Shown here in pieces: positions 1 to 7,056 of a stretch of 23,886 nt of DNA. The notes under the pieces are model-generated. The model saw only the letters and a list, made by a program, of their open reading frames with translations, did not search any database and had not been told where the DNA came from. The DNA comes from DAIOHQ01 sp036744635 (lineage in GTDB: Bacteria > Planctomycetota > Phycisphaerae > Tepidisphaerales > Tepidisphaeraceae). Each line of letters begins with the position of its first letter. The first letter of the stretch is position 1. Position numbers and translations under genes: made by a program. The stretch is taken from assembly GCA_036744635.1 (NCBI GenBank), contig DAIOHQ010000048.1, forward strand, positions 1-23,886. Reading direction: 5' to 3'.

Positions 1-56
1 GAAGAGCATTATGCTCTCCTTCCGGCGCGCCCACCATTTGTGGGGAAGGTCACGTT

Positions 57-175
57 GGCATTCCCTTCGTGCCTTCGTGCCTGCTCCGAGCGTTGGCACT
101 CCCTTTGTGCCTTCCTACCTCACCTTGCGTCGGCATTCCCTTCGTGCCTTCGTGCCTATGTGCCTTCGTGCCTTC
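57..175. repeat. Degenerate tandem repeat of a TTCGTGCC unit
   Basis: The segment is built of variants of an 8-9 base unit, TTCGTGCC(T). A 26-base stretch at 57-82 recurs exactly at 132-157, so a longer ~75-base unit was also duplicated. It ends at the stop codon of the minus-strand oxidoreductase gene. The same unit makes an inverted pair near 8534-8615. No gene is supported in 1-175; the open frames crossing it are repeat translations. Confidence 0.8.
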
Positions 176-1237
176 CTATCTCACCCTCACCGGCTGGCCA
201 TCTTTCCGCATCGACTCATACATCGCCAAAATGATCGCCACCGCCTTGCGCGCCTCCGGCGGATGCGTCTCTGCATCCCGCCCGGCCTCCCACGATTCGA
301 GAATATGCTGCAGGTTCTGCCAGTGCAGGTCCTGATTGACATCGGTTGGACTGGTCCCGCCGCCGGTGGTCTTGGCGTAGCTGGGATCGTACTTGGCGCG
401 AATCTGCTCATCCTCGGCCGACGTCTCGCGGAACTTCCACGTCCGCAGACCGGCCTCGGCCACCGCCGACCCATTCGACCCCCCCACCTCCAGCCGCACC
501 GATCCGCCCGGATACATCGCCGTCGAGCCCATGATGAATCCATAGGCGCCGCTCTCGAATTGCAGGGCGCAGGTCAGGGTATCCTCCACCTCGATGGCCG
601 GGTGAATCCGCGAGCCGCCATAAGCGCTGACCTGCCGCACCGGGCCCATGATCCACTGGATGAGATCGACGTTATGCACCCCCTGGTTCATGATCGCCCC
701 GCCGCCATCCAGCGCCCATGTCCCGCGCCAGCCGCCATCCGCGTAATACTGATCGGTGCGGTACCACGGGCAGGTGATCGAACCCATCGACACCATCCCG
801 AACCGCCCGGCCTGCATCGCCGCCTTGATAGACTTGTTGGCCCCATCCCAGCGGTTCTGGAAGACCCCGGCCAGGCGGACCTTCTTCCGCGCCCCCGCCG
901 CCGCCATCGCATCGATCCGGTCGAGCTGAATCTCCATCGGCTTTTCGGTGATGACGTTGCAGCCGGCCTCGATCGCCAGCAACGTCGGGTCCTTGTGGTT
1001 GCCGCTGGGCGTGCAGATGTGAACGATGTCGATCTGCTCCCTGGCGAGCATCTCCGCCTCATCAGTATAGGTGGCGACGCCCTTCACCCCCGCCTTGTCC
1101 AGCACCGCCTGCGCCCGCCCGGCGACGATGTCGCAGCAGGCCACCAGCTTGGTATTGGGCATTTTCGACGTCAGCCCGACGTGCCAGCTTCCCACCGTTC
1201 CCGTCCCCACCACCGCACAGCGCCACTGTTTCGCCAT
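176..1237 (-). CDS. Gfo/Idh/MocA family NAD(P)-dependent oxidoreductase
   Basis: The 353-aa protein is probably a cytosolic NAD(P)-dependent dehydrogenase or aldose-type oxidoreductase acting on a sugar or cyclitol; the substrate cannot be read from sequence. The N-terminal Rossmann fold opens with VVGTGTVG at residues 9-16. The family EKP motif is at 98-100, where the Lys contacts cofactor and substrate. A GGGAIMNQGVHNVDL segment near residue 180 carries the usual catalytic-region His, followed by the C-terminal beta-sheet domain. Length is normal for the family. The ATG at 1237 is preceded by a good AGGAG about seven bases upstream. It has no operon partner: prfA diverges from it, and a repeat patch begins right after the TAG stop, so the last residues (RVR) may be repeat-influenced. 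Family call firm, substrate unknown. Confidence 0.9.
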   Translation of the reverse strand: MAKQWRCAVVGTGTVGSWHVGLTSKMPNTKLVACCDIVAGRAQAVLDKAGVKGVATYTDEAEMLAREQIDIVHICTPSGNHKDPTLLAIEAGCNVITEKPMEIQLDRIDAMAAAGARKKVRLAGVFQNRWDGANKSIKAAMQAGRFGMVSMGSITCPWYRTDQYYADGGWRGTWALDGGGAIMNQGVHNVDLIQWIMGPVRQVSAYGGSRIHPAIEVEDTLTCALQFESGAYGFIMGSTAMYPGGSVRLEVGGSNGSAVAEAGLRTWKFRETSAEDEQIRAKYDPSYAKTTGGGTSPTDVNQDLHWQNLQHILESWEAGRDAETHPPEARKAVAIILAMYESMRKDGQPVRVR

Positions 1238-1313
1238 CGCATCGCTCCTCTTCGGAAAGCGAAGAATGTAGGGGATGGAGGCGCGAGCGACAAGAGAGGC
1301 GGCGATTGTAGCT

Positions 1314-1343
1314 CTGGCACGACCGCTTCATGCGGCGTATACT
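1314..1343 (+). promoter_or_regulatory. Possible sigma70-type promoter for prfA
   Basis: TATACT at 1338-1343 is a near-consensus -10 box. CTGGCA at 1314-1319 lies 18 bases upstream as a weak -35. A leader of roughly 90 bases to the prfA ATG would result. This is pattern matching only. Confidence 0.4.
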
Positions 1344-1441
1344 ATCGAAATGCATCGCATGCCCTTTCTTCTCATCGCTCTTTAGCTACCGCGACCTCCG
1401 TCGCCGGTCGTTTTGTTTCCCTCTTCTCATCGAGTACACCC

Positions 1442-2548
1442 ATGTCCACTGCCACGACTTCCCCTGGCCTGATCCGCAAGTTGGACGAGATGCAAGCCCG
1501 CTATCGGTCCCTGCAGGAGCAGTTGAACGATCCCGCAATCCTGACCAACTCCGCACGCCTTGTGCCCATCACCCGAGAGTCCGGCCAGCTCGAGCCGGTG
1601 GTCAGCAAGTACGCCGAATACCAAAAGGCGCGGCAGGCGGTGGAGGAACTTCGGACCATGGCCGCCAACGCCGCCGACGCGGAAATGGCCGAGCTGGCCG
1701 CCGCCGAGCTTCCCGATGCGCAGGTCAAAGCCGATGCCCTCTTCGAATCGATCCGCGATGAATTCCTCGCCGCCGAGGACAACGCGGTCGACTCATTCTT
1801 CCTGGAAATCCGTGCCGGCACCGGCGGCGATGAGGCCGGGCTTTTCGCCGGCAACCTCTACGAGATGTATCGCCGCTACTGCGAGATAAAGGGATGGACA
1901 TTTCACGTTTCCGATTTCTCTCCCAGCGAGCGCGGCGGATACAAGGAAGTCATCTTCAACATCCGCGGCAGCAGCGCCTATCGCCATCTGCGCTTCGAAG
2001 GCGGCGGCCACCGCGTGCAGCGCGTGCCGGAAACGGAGGCGCAGGGACGTATTCACACCTCGGCCGCGACTGTCGCGGTCTTGCCGGAGCTGCCGGATGT
2101 GAAGATCGACATCAATCCCAAGGACGTCGAGGAATTCGGCTGCCGTGGCGGCGGGCCGGGCGGGCAGAACGTCAACAAGGTCGAGACCGGCTGGATGATC
2201 AAGCACAAGCCATCCGGCCTGATCTTCAAGATGACCGAGCACAAGTCGCAGGCGCAGAACAAGGAGCGGGCATGGGCATTGCTGCGGGCGACGCTCTACG
2301 AGGCCGAACAGGCGAAACAGCACGCCGCCGTCACCAGCGCCCGCAAGGCGATGATGGGATCCGGCGACCGCTCGCAGCGCATCCGCACTTACAACTTCCC
2401 GCAAAACCGCTGCACCGATCACCGGCTGGGCGGGGAAGGTGGCGGCGAGAAAAACTTCAACCTCGACTCGATCATGGCCGGCAATCTGGATCCCCTGATC
2501 AACGCCCTGCTGGAACTGGACAAGCAGTTGCGCCTGGAAAACCTATAA
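1442..2548 (+). CDS. prfA: Peptide chain release factor 1 (RF1)
   Basis: This 368-aa class I release factor recognises UAA/UAG in the ribosomal A site and triggers peptide release. The GGQ catalytic tripeptide lies in CRGGGPGGQNVNKVET. The RVQRVPETEAQGRIHTSA segment carries the RF1-type P-x-T stop-codon motif (here PET) instead of the RF2 SPF, so this is RF1. The C-terminal IRTYNFPQNRCTDHRL block is conserved in the family. The frame stays open far upstream to base 11, but everything before 1442 is antisense to the oxidoreductase or is leader. The ATG at 1442 gives normal family length, though no clear Shine-Dalgarno precedes it. The residues before GGQ (GGGP instead of the common ASGA) and those after it are somewhat divergent. 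No prmC methyltransferase gene is adjacent. Confidence 0.95.
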   Translation: MSTATTSPGLIRKLDEMQARYRSLQEQLNDPAILTNSARLVPITRESGQLEPVVSKYAEYQKARQAVEELRTMAANAADAEMAELAAAELPDAQVKADALFESIRDEFLAAEDNAVDSFFLEIRAGTGGDEAGLFAGNLYEMYRRYCEIKGWTFHVSDFSPSERGGYKEVIFNIRGSSAYRHLRFEGGGHRVQRVPETEAQGRIHTSAATVAVLPELPDVKIDINPKDVEEFGCRGGGPGGQNVNKVETGWMIKHKPSGLIFKMTEHKSQAQNKERAWALLRATLYEAEQAKQHAAVTSARKAMMGSGDRSQRIRTYNFPQNRCTDHRLGGEGGGEKNFNLDSIMAGNLDPLINALLELDKQLRLENL

Positions 2549-2575
2549 TTTCAACGGTCGATCATCTCTTTCGTG

Positions 2576-2596
2576 GCATGGGCTACCAGCCCATGC
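2576..2596. repeat. Palindromic REP-like hairpin
   Basis: Nine-base arms GCATGGGCT and AGCCCATGC flank a three-base ACC loop, about 30 bases after the prfA stop. There is no T-run, so it looks more like a dispersed REP-type element than a classical terminator. The rest of 2549-2782 shows no gene I can support. Confidence 0.65.
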
Positions 2597-2782
2597 GCAA
2601 GAAGCGCGGCGCTGGCCTTCTAAGGTCCAATAATCCCGAAGATCCACCCTCAATCACCTCAAGTCCACGGCGAAGTCGATACAAGTGCAGAAACCGTGTC
2701 AGGAATGGGCTTCTCTCTTGTTTTCGACGGCCTCTGCACTAACCGGCCCCGGCACTGGACTGTCTGGATGAGTGGGGAAACA

Positions 2783-2812
2783 ATCAGATGCGCCTGCCGA
2801 AGCGCATCTGAT
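2783..2812 (+). promoter_or_regulatory. Leader hairpin next to the Shine-Dalgarno of the 402-aa gene
   Basis: ATCAGATGCGC (2783-2793) pairs perfectly with GCGCATCTGAT (2802-2812) around an eight-base loop. The stem ends four bases before GGAG (2817-2820), itself five bases before the ATG at 2826. In mRNA it would sit against the ribosome-binding site and could limit or time translation. The stem is seen; the regulatory role is inferred. Confidence 0.55.
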
Positions 2813-2825
2813 GATTGGAGTTACG

Positions 2826-4034
2826 ATGCGTCACCTCGCATGTCTGATCTTCGGGCTGCTGCTCTGCTCCACCGCCATCGCCCAGGACCAAAGCCGCCGC
2901 GCCCAAGTGTCCGCCGCCAATGCCACGGCCGTCTCCGCCTTGCGCGATCAGGTGCTGCACGAGCAATTATCCCCGGCGCTGACTGTCCGCGATCTCGTCG
3001 AGCAGACCCGCACCATGTCGATGCTCACCAAGGCGCTGGGGCGCGCGGAGCTAATCGGCGGCCCGCGCTGGATCGATGCCCAGACCTGCCAGGTGCGTCT
3101 GGAAATCTCCGGCACGCGCGTCGCCCAGGTACTCAACCAGATCGCCTCGGCCGACCCTGACCGCGCGCCGATTCCGCCCGCCGTCCTCAGCGAGATTCTC
3201 CGCGACTGGAACCGCAAGACCTTCTCCGCCACCGGCACCAGCGCCGGGGCGTCGACCATCGCGCAGGCCGAGCCGGTTGCCACCGACGCCTGGGCGAACG
3301 TCTCGGAAGATGCCCGCCGCCAGGCGATCGACGCCGCCCACCAAAACGCCGTCGGCCGAGTCATCCAGAGCATTCAGCCGATCGTGCTGGCCGATCGCAA
3401 GACCGTCGGCCAGACCCTCGAAAGTGCCAGCGTCCGCAGGCCCGTGGCCGAGTGGCTGGCGGCCCAGCCGGTGGTGCACGTCGACTTCCGCGATGACCTG
3501 CAGGTCGAGGTGCAGATGGCCGCGCCGGCCGAGGACCTTTACACCACCTATCGCGCCTGTCTCACCCAATCGGATGAGGCGGTGGCGACGAGCAGCGAAA
3601 TCGACTGGCCGCGGGTTCACGATCAGTTCGTGCAACACACCGTTCCAGCCATCGGCCGAGCCCGCGCCGGCGCCGGCGTGCCGATCCCCGCCACTCGTCC
3701 GTCGGTGGTGCTGCCCGACGCTGCTCCGTCCTGGATCGACGATCAGCTCGAAGCCAAAGGCGAAGGGCGCATTGACGGTTCGAAGCTGCAGGGTCTGCGC
3801 GCCGCCGAGGCGCAGGCCGGCGATTCCCTCCGCAACCAGATCGTCGCTTTGCCCTTGAAGGAGCACCTTACCGTCGGCCAGGCCGCGGAAAAGGACCGCG
3901 ACCTGCGCGATGCCATCTCCCGCGCCACGGATCACGCCCGCATCACCAAGATCGAATATCGCCCCGACAGCGTAACCGTGAAAAAATCGCTCGACCTGGC
4001 CGATCTCTGGCACGAGCTGCGGCAGGCGCGATGA
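2826..4034 (+). CDS. Secreted protein with three divergent ~72-residue repeats (possibly LPP20-like)
   Basis: The 402-aa protein begins with a clear signal peptide, MRHLACLIFGLLLCSTAIAQ, so it is probably periplasmic. I see three copies of one module at about residues 34-107, 174-245 and 330-400. Each has an Ala/Leu-rich helix, then (L)TVxx/TVGQ, an Arg-rich helix, and a short strand (QVRLEISG, QVEVQMAA, VTVKKSLD) leading into a final helix. The third copy is preceded by PSWIDDQLEAKGEG, which resembles the start of LPP20/FlgT-type domains; that similarity is remote. The ATG at 2826 has GGAG five bases upstream and the signal peptide directly after it, so it is preferred over the ATG at 2772. 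A perfect leader hairpin lies just before the Shine-Dalgarno. The gene stands alone, and a strong palindrome follows seven bases after the stop. Function unknown. Confidence 0.8.
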   Translation: MRHLACLIFGLLLCSTAIAQDQSRRAQVSAANATAVSALRDQVLHEQLSPALTVRDLVEQTRTMSMLTKALGRAELIGGPRWIDAQTCQVRLEISGTRVAQVLNQIASADPDRAPIPPAVLSEILRDWNRKTFSATGTSAGASTIAQAEPVATDAWANVSEDARRQAIDAAHQNAVGRVIQSIQPIVLADRKTVGQTLESASVRRPVAEWLAAQPVVHVDFRDDLQVEVQMAAPAEDLYTTYRACLTQSDEAVATSSEIDWPRVHDQFVQHTVPAIGRARAGAGVPIPATRPSVVLPDAAPSWIDDQLEAKGEGRIDGSKLQGLRAAEAQAGDSLRNQIVALPLKEHLTVGQAAEKDRDLRDAISRATDHARITKIEYRPDSVTVKKSLDLADLWHELRQAR

Positions 4035-4041
4035 CCTATCT

Positions 4042-4109
4042 CGTAGGGGCGGGGTTTCCCCGCCCGCGTTTGTCACGAGGGCAGAGGGCGGGGAAACCCC
4101 GCCCCTACG
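4042..4109. repeat. Long perfect inverted repeat, GGGGCGGGG type
   Basis: Two 24-base arms (4042-4065 and 4086-4109) are perfect inverted copies around a 20-base spacer. Each arm is itself a hairpin (GGCGGGG-TTT-CCCCGCC), so a cruciform with side stems is possible. It begins seven bases after the stop of the 402-aa gene and could end its transcript, but it looks like a dispersed palindromic element. The remaining 4110-4228 shows no gene. Confidence 0.85.
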
Positions 4110-4228
4110 GTTCGCCAATAGCAGTGCCGCGCATTTCTTTCTTTCGTCATCCGCCCATAAAATTCTCGTCGGACGATCTGTAACGGCTGACGACGTCTTG
4201 GCCCGCACGTTGTATTTTTCAGGATCCC

Positions 4229-6616
4229 ATGACCCCTTCCCTCCGTCGCCTGTTCGATCCAATTTCTCGCTACACGCATTGGCTGCACACGCGCTGGCCG
4301 GCGGGGACGGTGGAGCGGCTGCCGGAGGCGCGCGAGGATGGCACGACGGCCATCCCTGGCGTGCGCATCGTTGGCGACCTCACCGGCATCCCGCTGCTGA
4401 AGTTCTCCGCCGACACCGGCGCCAAGGCGGTCCACGCCATCCTGCAGGAGAGCGATTTCGCCGGCCGCCGCGGGCAAGACAACACACTCGATCTCGCCAT
4501 TATCGGCGGCGGGGTTTCCGGTATCGCCGCGGCCATGGAAGCGAAAAAAGCGGGATTGCATTTTGCCGTCTTCGAGGCCACGCAGATTTTCTCCACCATC
4601 GTCAACTTCCCCAAGGCCAAGCCGATCTACACCTATCCCCGGGCGATGACGCCGGCCGGCGAATTGCAGTTTCGCGCTGATGTGAAGGAGGCGCTGGTTG
4701 AAGAACTCGAAGCCCAGCGCAAGGCCGCGGGTATCGATGTCATTCCCGCCCGGATCGAGCGCATCGAGCGCGGCAACGGCACCTTACTCCTGCACCAAGC
4801 CAACCATCAGCCCCCGCTCCCCCCCCTGCGGGCTCTGCGCGTGATCGTGGCCATTGGCCGCAGCGGAAATTTCCGCATGTTGGATGTCCCCGGCGAGCAG
4901 CTCGACAAAGTCTACAACCGCCTCTACGACCCCAAGGATCATGCCGGCCAGGATGCGCTGGTGGTCGGCGGCGGCGACTCGGCATTGGAAACCGCCATCG
5001 CCCTCGCCACCTGCGGGGCCCGCGTCACCCTCAGCTATCGCAAGAACGAGTTCGCCCGCCCCAAGGCGGAAAACGTTGAGAAGCTCGAGATGCTCATGCG
5101 CGATCCCGCCGCCCGCGTCGAGATTGAGCATCCCGTCTCGGAGCGCGTCAACTCCGCCGCCGGGGATTACATGAAGGATGGCGCCCCGGCCGGACTCACC
5201 AAGAACGGCTCGATCCATCTCGCCCTGGGCACGCAGGTGAAGGAAATTCGCGAGGGCGATGTCGTCTTGACGGACGCCGCCGGTAAGAAGCAGACCCTTG
5301 CCAACGACGTGGTCTTCACCATGATCGGCCGCGAACCGCCGCTGGATTTTTTCCGCCGCTCGGGCATGCCCATCCGCGGCGAATGGCGCCTGGCCGGCAT
5401 CCTGTCCATGGCGCTGTTCCTCGCCTTCTGCTTCTGGATGTATCACTGGAAGAAGTCGGGCATATTTCCCGATATAGGCGGATGGTGGAACGGCCATCAC
5501 TGGTTCCCCGCCAACGTCGCCGGCCTGTTCGCCTCCGGCACGCTGCGCGACCTGGCCGAGCGCAGGGGAAATATCCTGCACCCGCTGAAGGTTTCCCTCG
5601 GCGAGGCCGGCTTCTATTACTCGCTGGCCTACTGCCTGATCGTGGTGATCTTCGGTATCCGCCGCATCCGCCGCCGCAAGACCGCGTATGTGCGCCTGCA
5701 GACCTGGACGCTGGCGGCCATTCAGGTCATCCCGCTCTTCCTGCTCCCTTACATCATCCTCCCCTGGCTGGGCGGCAACGGCTTCTTCGACACCGGAATC
5801 CGAAAATGGCTGGCCGATCAGCTCTTTCCCATCGTCACCTATGGGCATGGCCGCGAGTATTGGCGCGCCTTCGGCCTGATCCTCGCCTGGCCGCTGTTCA
5901 TCTTCAACGTCTTCACCGACAAGCCGATGTGGCTGTGGCTGGGAATCAGTTTTGTGCAGACGTTCGTCATCATTCCCGCAATCATCTATTTCTGGGGCAA
6001 AGGCGCGTACTGTGGATGGATCTGCTCGTGCGGGGCGCTGGCCGAAACCCTCGGCGATTCCCATCGCCAGAAAATGCCGCACGGGCCGGGATGGAACCGG
6101 CTGAACATGGCCGGGCAGGCCATTCTCGCGCTCGCGTTGGTGCTGCTGGGACTGCGCATCCTCGACTGGAGCGGCGCCGGCTGGGCGCACAGGGCGTTCG
6201 CGCTGATCTCGCACGACATCCCGCTGCTGAACTACTCCTGGTTCGTGGACCTGTTCCTGTCCGGGATCATCGGCGTCGGGCTGTACTTCTGGTTCAGCGG
6301 GCGCATCTGGTGCCGGTTCTTCTGCCCGCTGGCAGCGCTGATGCACATCTACGCACGCTTCTCGCGCTTCCGCATCTTCGCCGACAAGAAGAAGTGCATC
6401 TCCTGCAATGTCTGCACCAGCGTCTGCCACCAGGGAATCGACGTGATGAACTTCGCCAACAAGGGCGTGCCGATGGAAGACCCCCAGTGCGTGCGCTGCT
6501 CGGCGTGCGTCCAGCAATGCCCCACCGGCGTCCTCTCCTTCGGGCGACTCACGCACAATGGCAAGGTCATCGAACCGCTGCTGGCGGCTTCGCCGGTAAG
6601 AATGCGGGAGGGGTGA
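4229..6616 (+). CDS. Membrane FAD/NAD(P) oxidoreductase fused to a NapH-like polyferredoxin
   Basis: The 795-aa fusion joins a thioredoxin-reductase-like flavoprotein to a membrane iron-sulfur module. The FAD Rossmann motif IIGGGVSG is near residues 91-98, and the NAD(P) motif VVGGGDSALE near 244. A membrane helix starts near 388 and about six more follow. NapH/CcoG-like cysteine signatures CGWICSC (Cys595, 599, 601) and WCRFFCP (Cys695, 699) come next, then two CxxCxxCxxxC ferredoxin motifs (Cys723-733 and Cys754-764). The first cluster ends CH instead of CP. A segment at residues 39-73 (PGVRIVGDLTGIPLLK) looks like the GD signature usually at the end of such flavoproteins, suggesting permutation. 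The likely role is moving electrons between NAD(P)H, FAD, Fe-S clusters and perhaps quinone; donor and acceptor are unknown. The ATG at 4229 follows AGGA. Confidence 0.9.
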   Translation: MTPSLRRLFDPISRYTHWLHTRWPAGTVERLPEAREDGTTAIPGVRIVGDLTGIPLLKFSADTGAKAVHAILQESDFAGRRGQDNTLDLAIIGGGVSGIAAAMEAKKAGLHFAVFEATQIFSTIVNFPKAKPIYTYPRAMTPAGELQFRADVKEALVEELEAQRKAAGIDVIPARIERIERGNGTLLLHQANHQPPLPPLRALRVIVAIGRSGNFRMLDVPGEQLDKVYNRLYDPKDHAGQDALVVGGGDSALETAIALATCGARVTLSYRKNEFARPKAENVEKLEMLMRDPAARVEIEHPVSERVNSAAGDYMKDGAPAGLTKNGSIHLALGTQVKEIREGDVVLTDAAGKKQTLANDVVFTMIGREPPLDFFRRSGMPIRGEWRLAGILSMALFLAFCFWMYHWKKSGIFPDIGGWWNGHHWFPANVAGLFASGTLRDLAERRGNILHPLKVSLGEAGFYYSLAYCLIVVIFGIRRIRRRKTAYVRLQTWTLAAIQVIPLFLLPYIILPWLGGNGFFDTGIRKWLADQLFPIVTYGHGREYWRAFGLILAWPLFIFNVFTDKPMWLWLGISFVQTFVIIPAIIYFWGKGAYCGWICSCGALAETLGDSHRQKMPHGPGWNRLNMAGQAILALALVLLGLRILDWSGAGWAHRAFALISHDIPLLNYSWFVDLFLSGIIGVGLYFWFSGRIWCRFFCPLAALMHIYARFSRFRIFADKKKCISCNVCTSVCHQGIDVMNFANKGVPMEDPQCVRCSACVQQCPTGVLSFGRLTHNGKVIEPLLAASPVRMREG

Positions 6617-6677
6617 GCAGAGGTGCATTGGGTGCCACCTGCTGATATTGAGAGGGCACTCGAAAGGAAACGACGAT

Positions 6678-7040
6678 ATGAACAGAAACCAGAGCAGCAT
6701 CGCGCAAGCGAAGAGGCCGGGTAGCAGCAAGCGAACGCATGACGCCGTTGAGATCCTGCACCGCATGGTTGAAGATGACGCCGAGATGCGGGAACTGGTC
6801 GAACGGGCGACCATAAATGCTTTTGTCGCGAAGCTCATCTATGACGCTCGCACCAAGGCCGGACTTACCCAAAAGCAGCTCGCCGATCTGGTTGGCACAA
6901 AGCAGCCGGTCATCGCACGGCTTGAAGATGCAGACTATGAGGGACACTCCTTGTCGATGCTGCAGCGGATCGCGACAGCGCTTCATCGGCGGCTGGAGAT
7001 TAGCCTGGCGCCGGTGAAAGGCGCGCACCATCGCGCTTAA
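6678..7040 (+). CDS. XRE-family helix-turn-helix protein, HigA-like
   Basis: The 120-aa DNA-binding protein carries an XRE/Cro helix-turn-helix in LTQKQLADLVGTKQPVIARLE (about residues 63-83). A C-terminal helix follows (LSMLQRIATALHRRLEISLAP), of the type common in HigA-like antitoxins. The ATG at 6678 has AAAGGAAA eight bases upstream and is preferred over the ATG at 6648. Antitoxins of this class normally pair with a RelE/HigB-type toxin, but no such gene is beside it: the fusion oxidoreductase ends 61 bases upstream, and the convergent tolC gene ends 16 bases downstream. It is therefore either an orphan antitoxin or a stand-alone regulator. Its N-terminal ~30 residues are polar and not recognised. 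Confidence 0.8.
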   Translation: MNRNQSSIAQAKRPGSSKRTHDAVEILHRMVEDDAEMRELVERATINAFVAKLIYDARTKAGLTQKQLADLVGTKQPVIARLEDADYEGHSLSMLQRIATALHRRLEISLAPVKGAHHRA

Positions 7041-7056
7041 TGGGCAGCATGGCGGG

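Noticed and set aside
3..17. AGAGCAT-T-ATGCTCT hairpin as terminator of an upstream gene
   Set aside because: A one-base loop is too tight for a stable RNA stem, there is no T-run, and the upstream gene is outside the window.
57..175. CRISPR array
   Set aside because: The units are 8-9 bases and contiguous, with no unique spacers of constant length.
11..1441. Open frame continuous with prfA, extending it by ~477 residues
   Set aside because: It is antisense to a well-supported oxidoreductase gene and repeat DNA. RF1 homology and normal length begin at 1442.
3051..4262. 403-aa antisense frame over the three-repeat protein
   Set aside because: It runs through the 4042-4109 palindrome and shows no motif. 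The sense frame has a signal peptide, Shine-Dalgarno and internal repeats.
5383..6645. 420-aa same-strand frame inside the fusion gene
   Set aside because: It is a +1 shadow of the polyferredoxin part, Pro/Arg-rich, with no motif of its own.
4784..6838. 684-aa open frame antisense to the flavoprotein fusion
   Set aside because: It has no recognisable motif, is rich in Gly/Ala/Asp/His as mirror frames of GC-rich genes are, and the plus strand carries clear FAD and Fe-S motifs.
6648..7040. Complete toxin-antitoxin locus
   Set aside because: Only the antitoxin-like gene is present; the flanking gaps are too small for a toxin gene.
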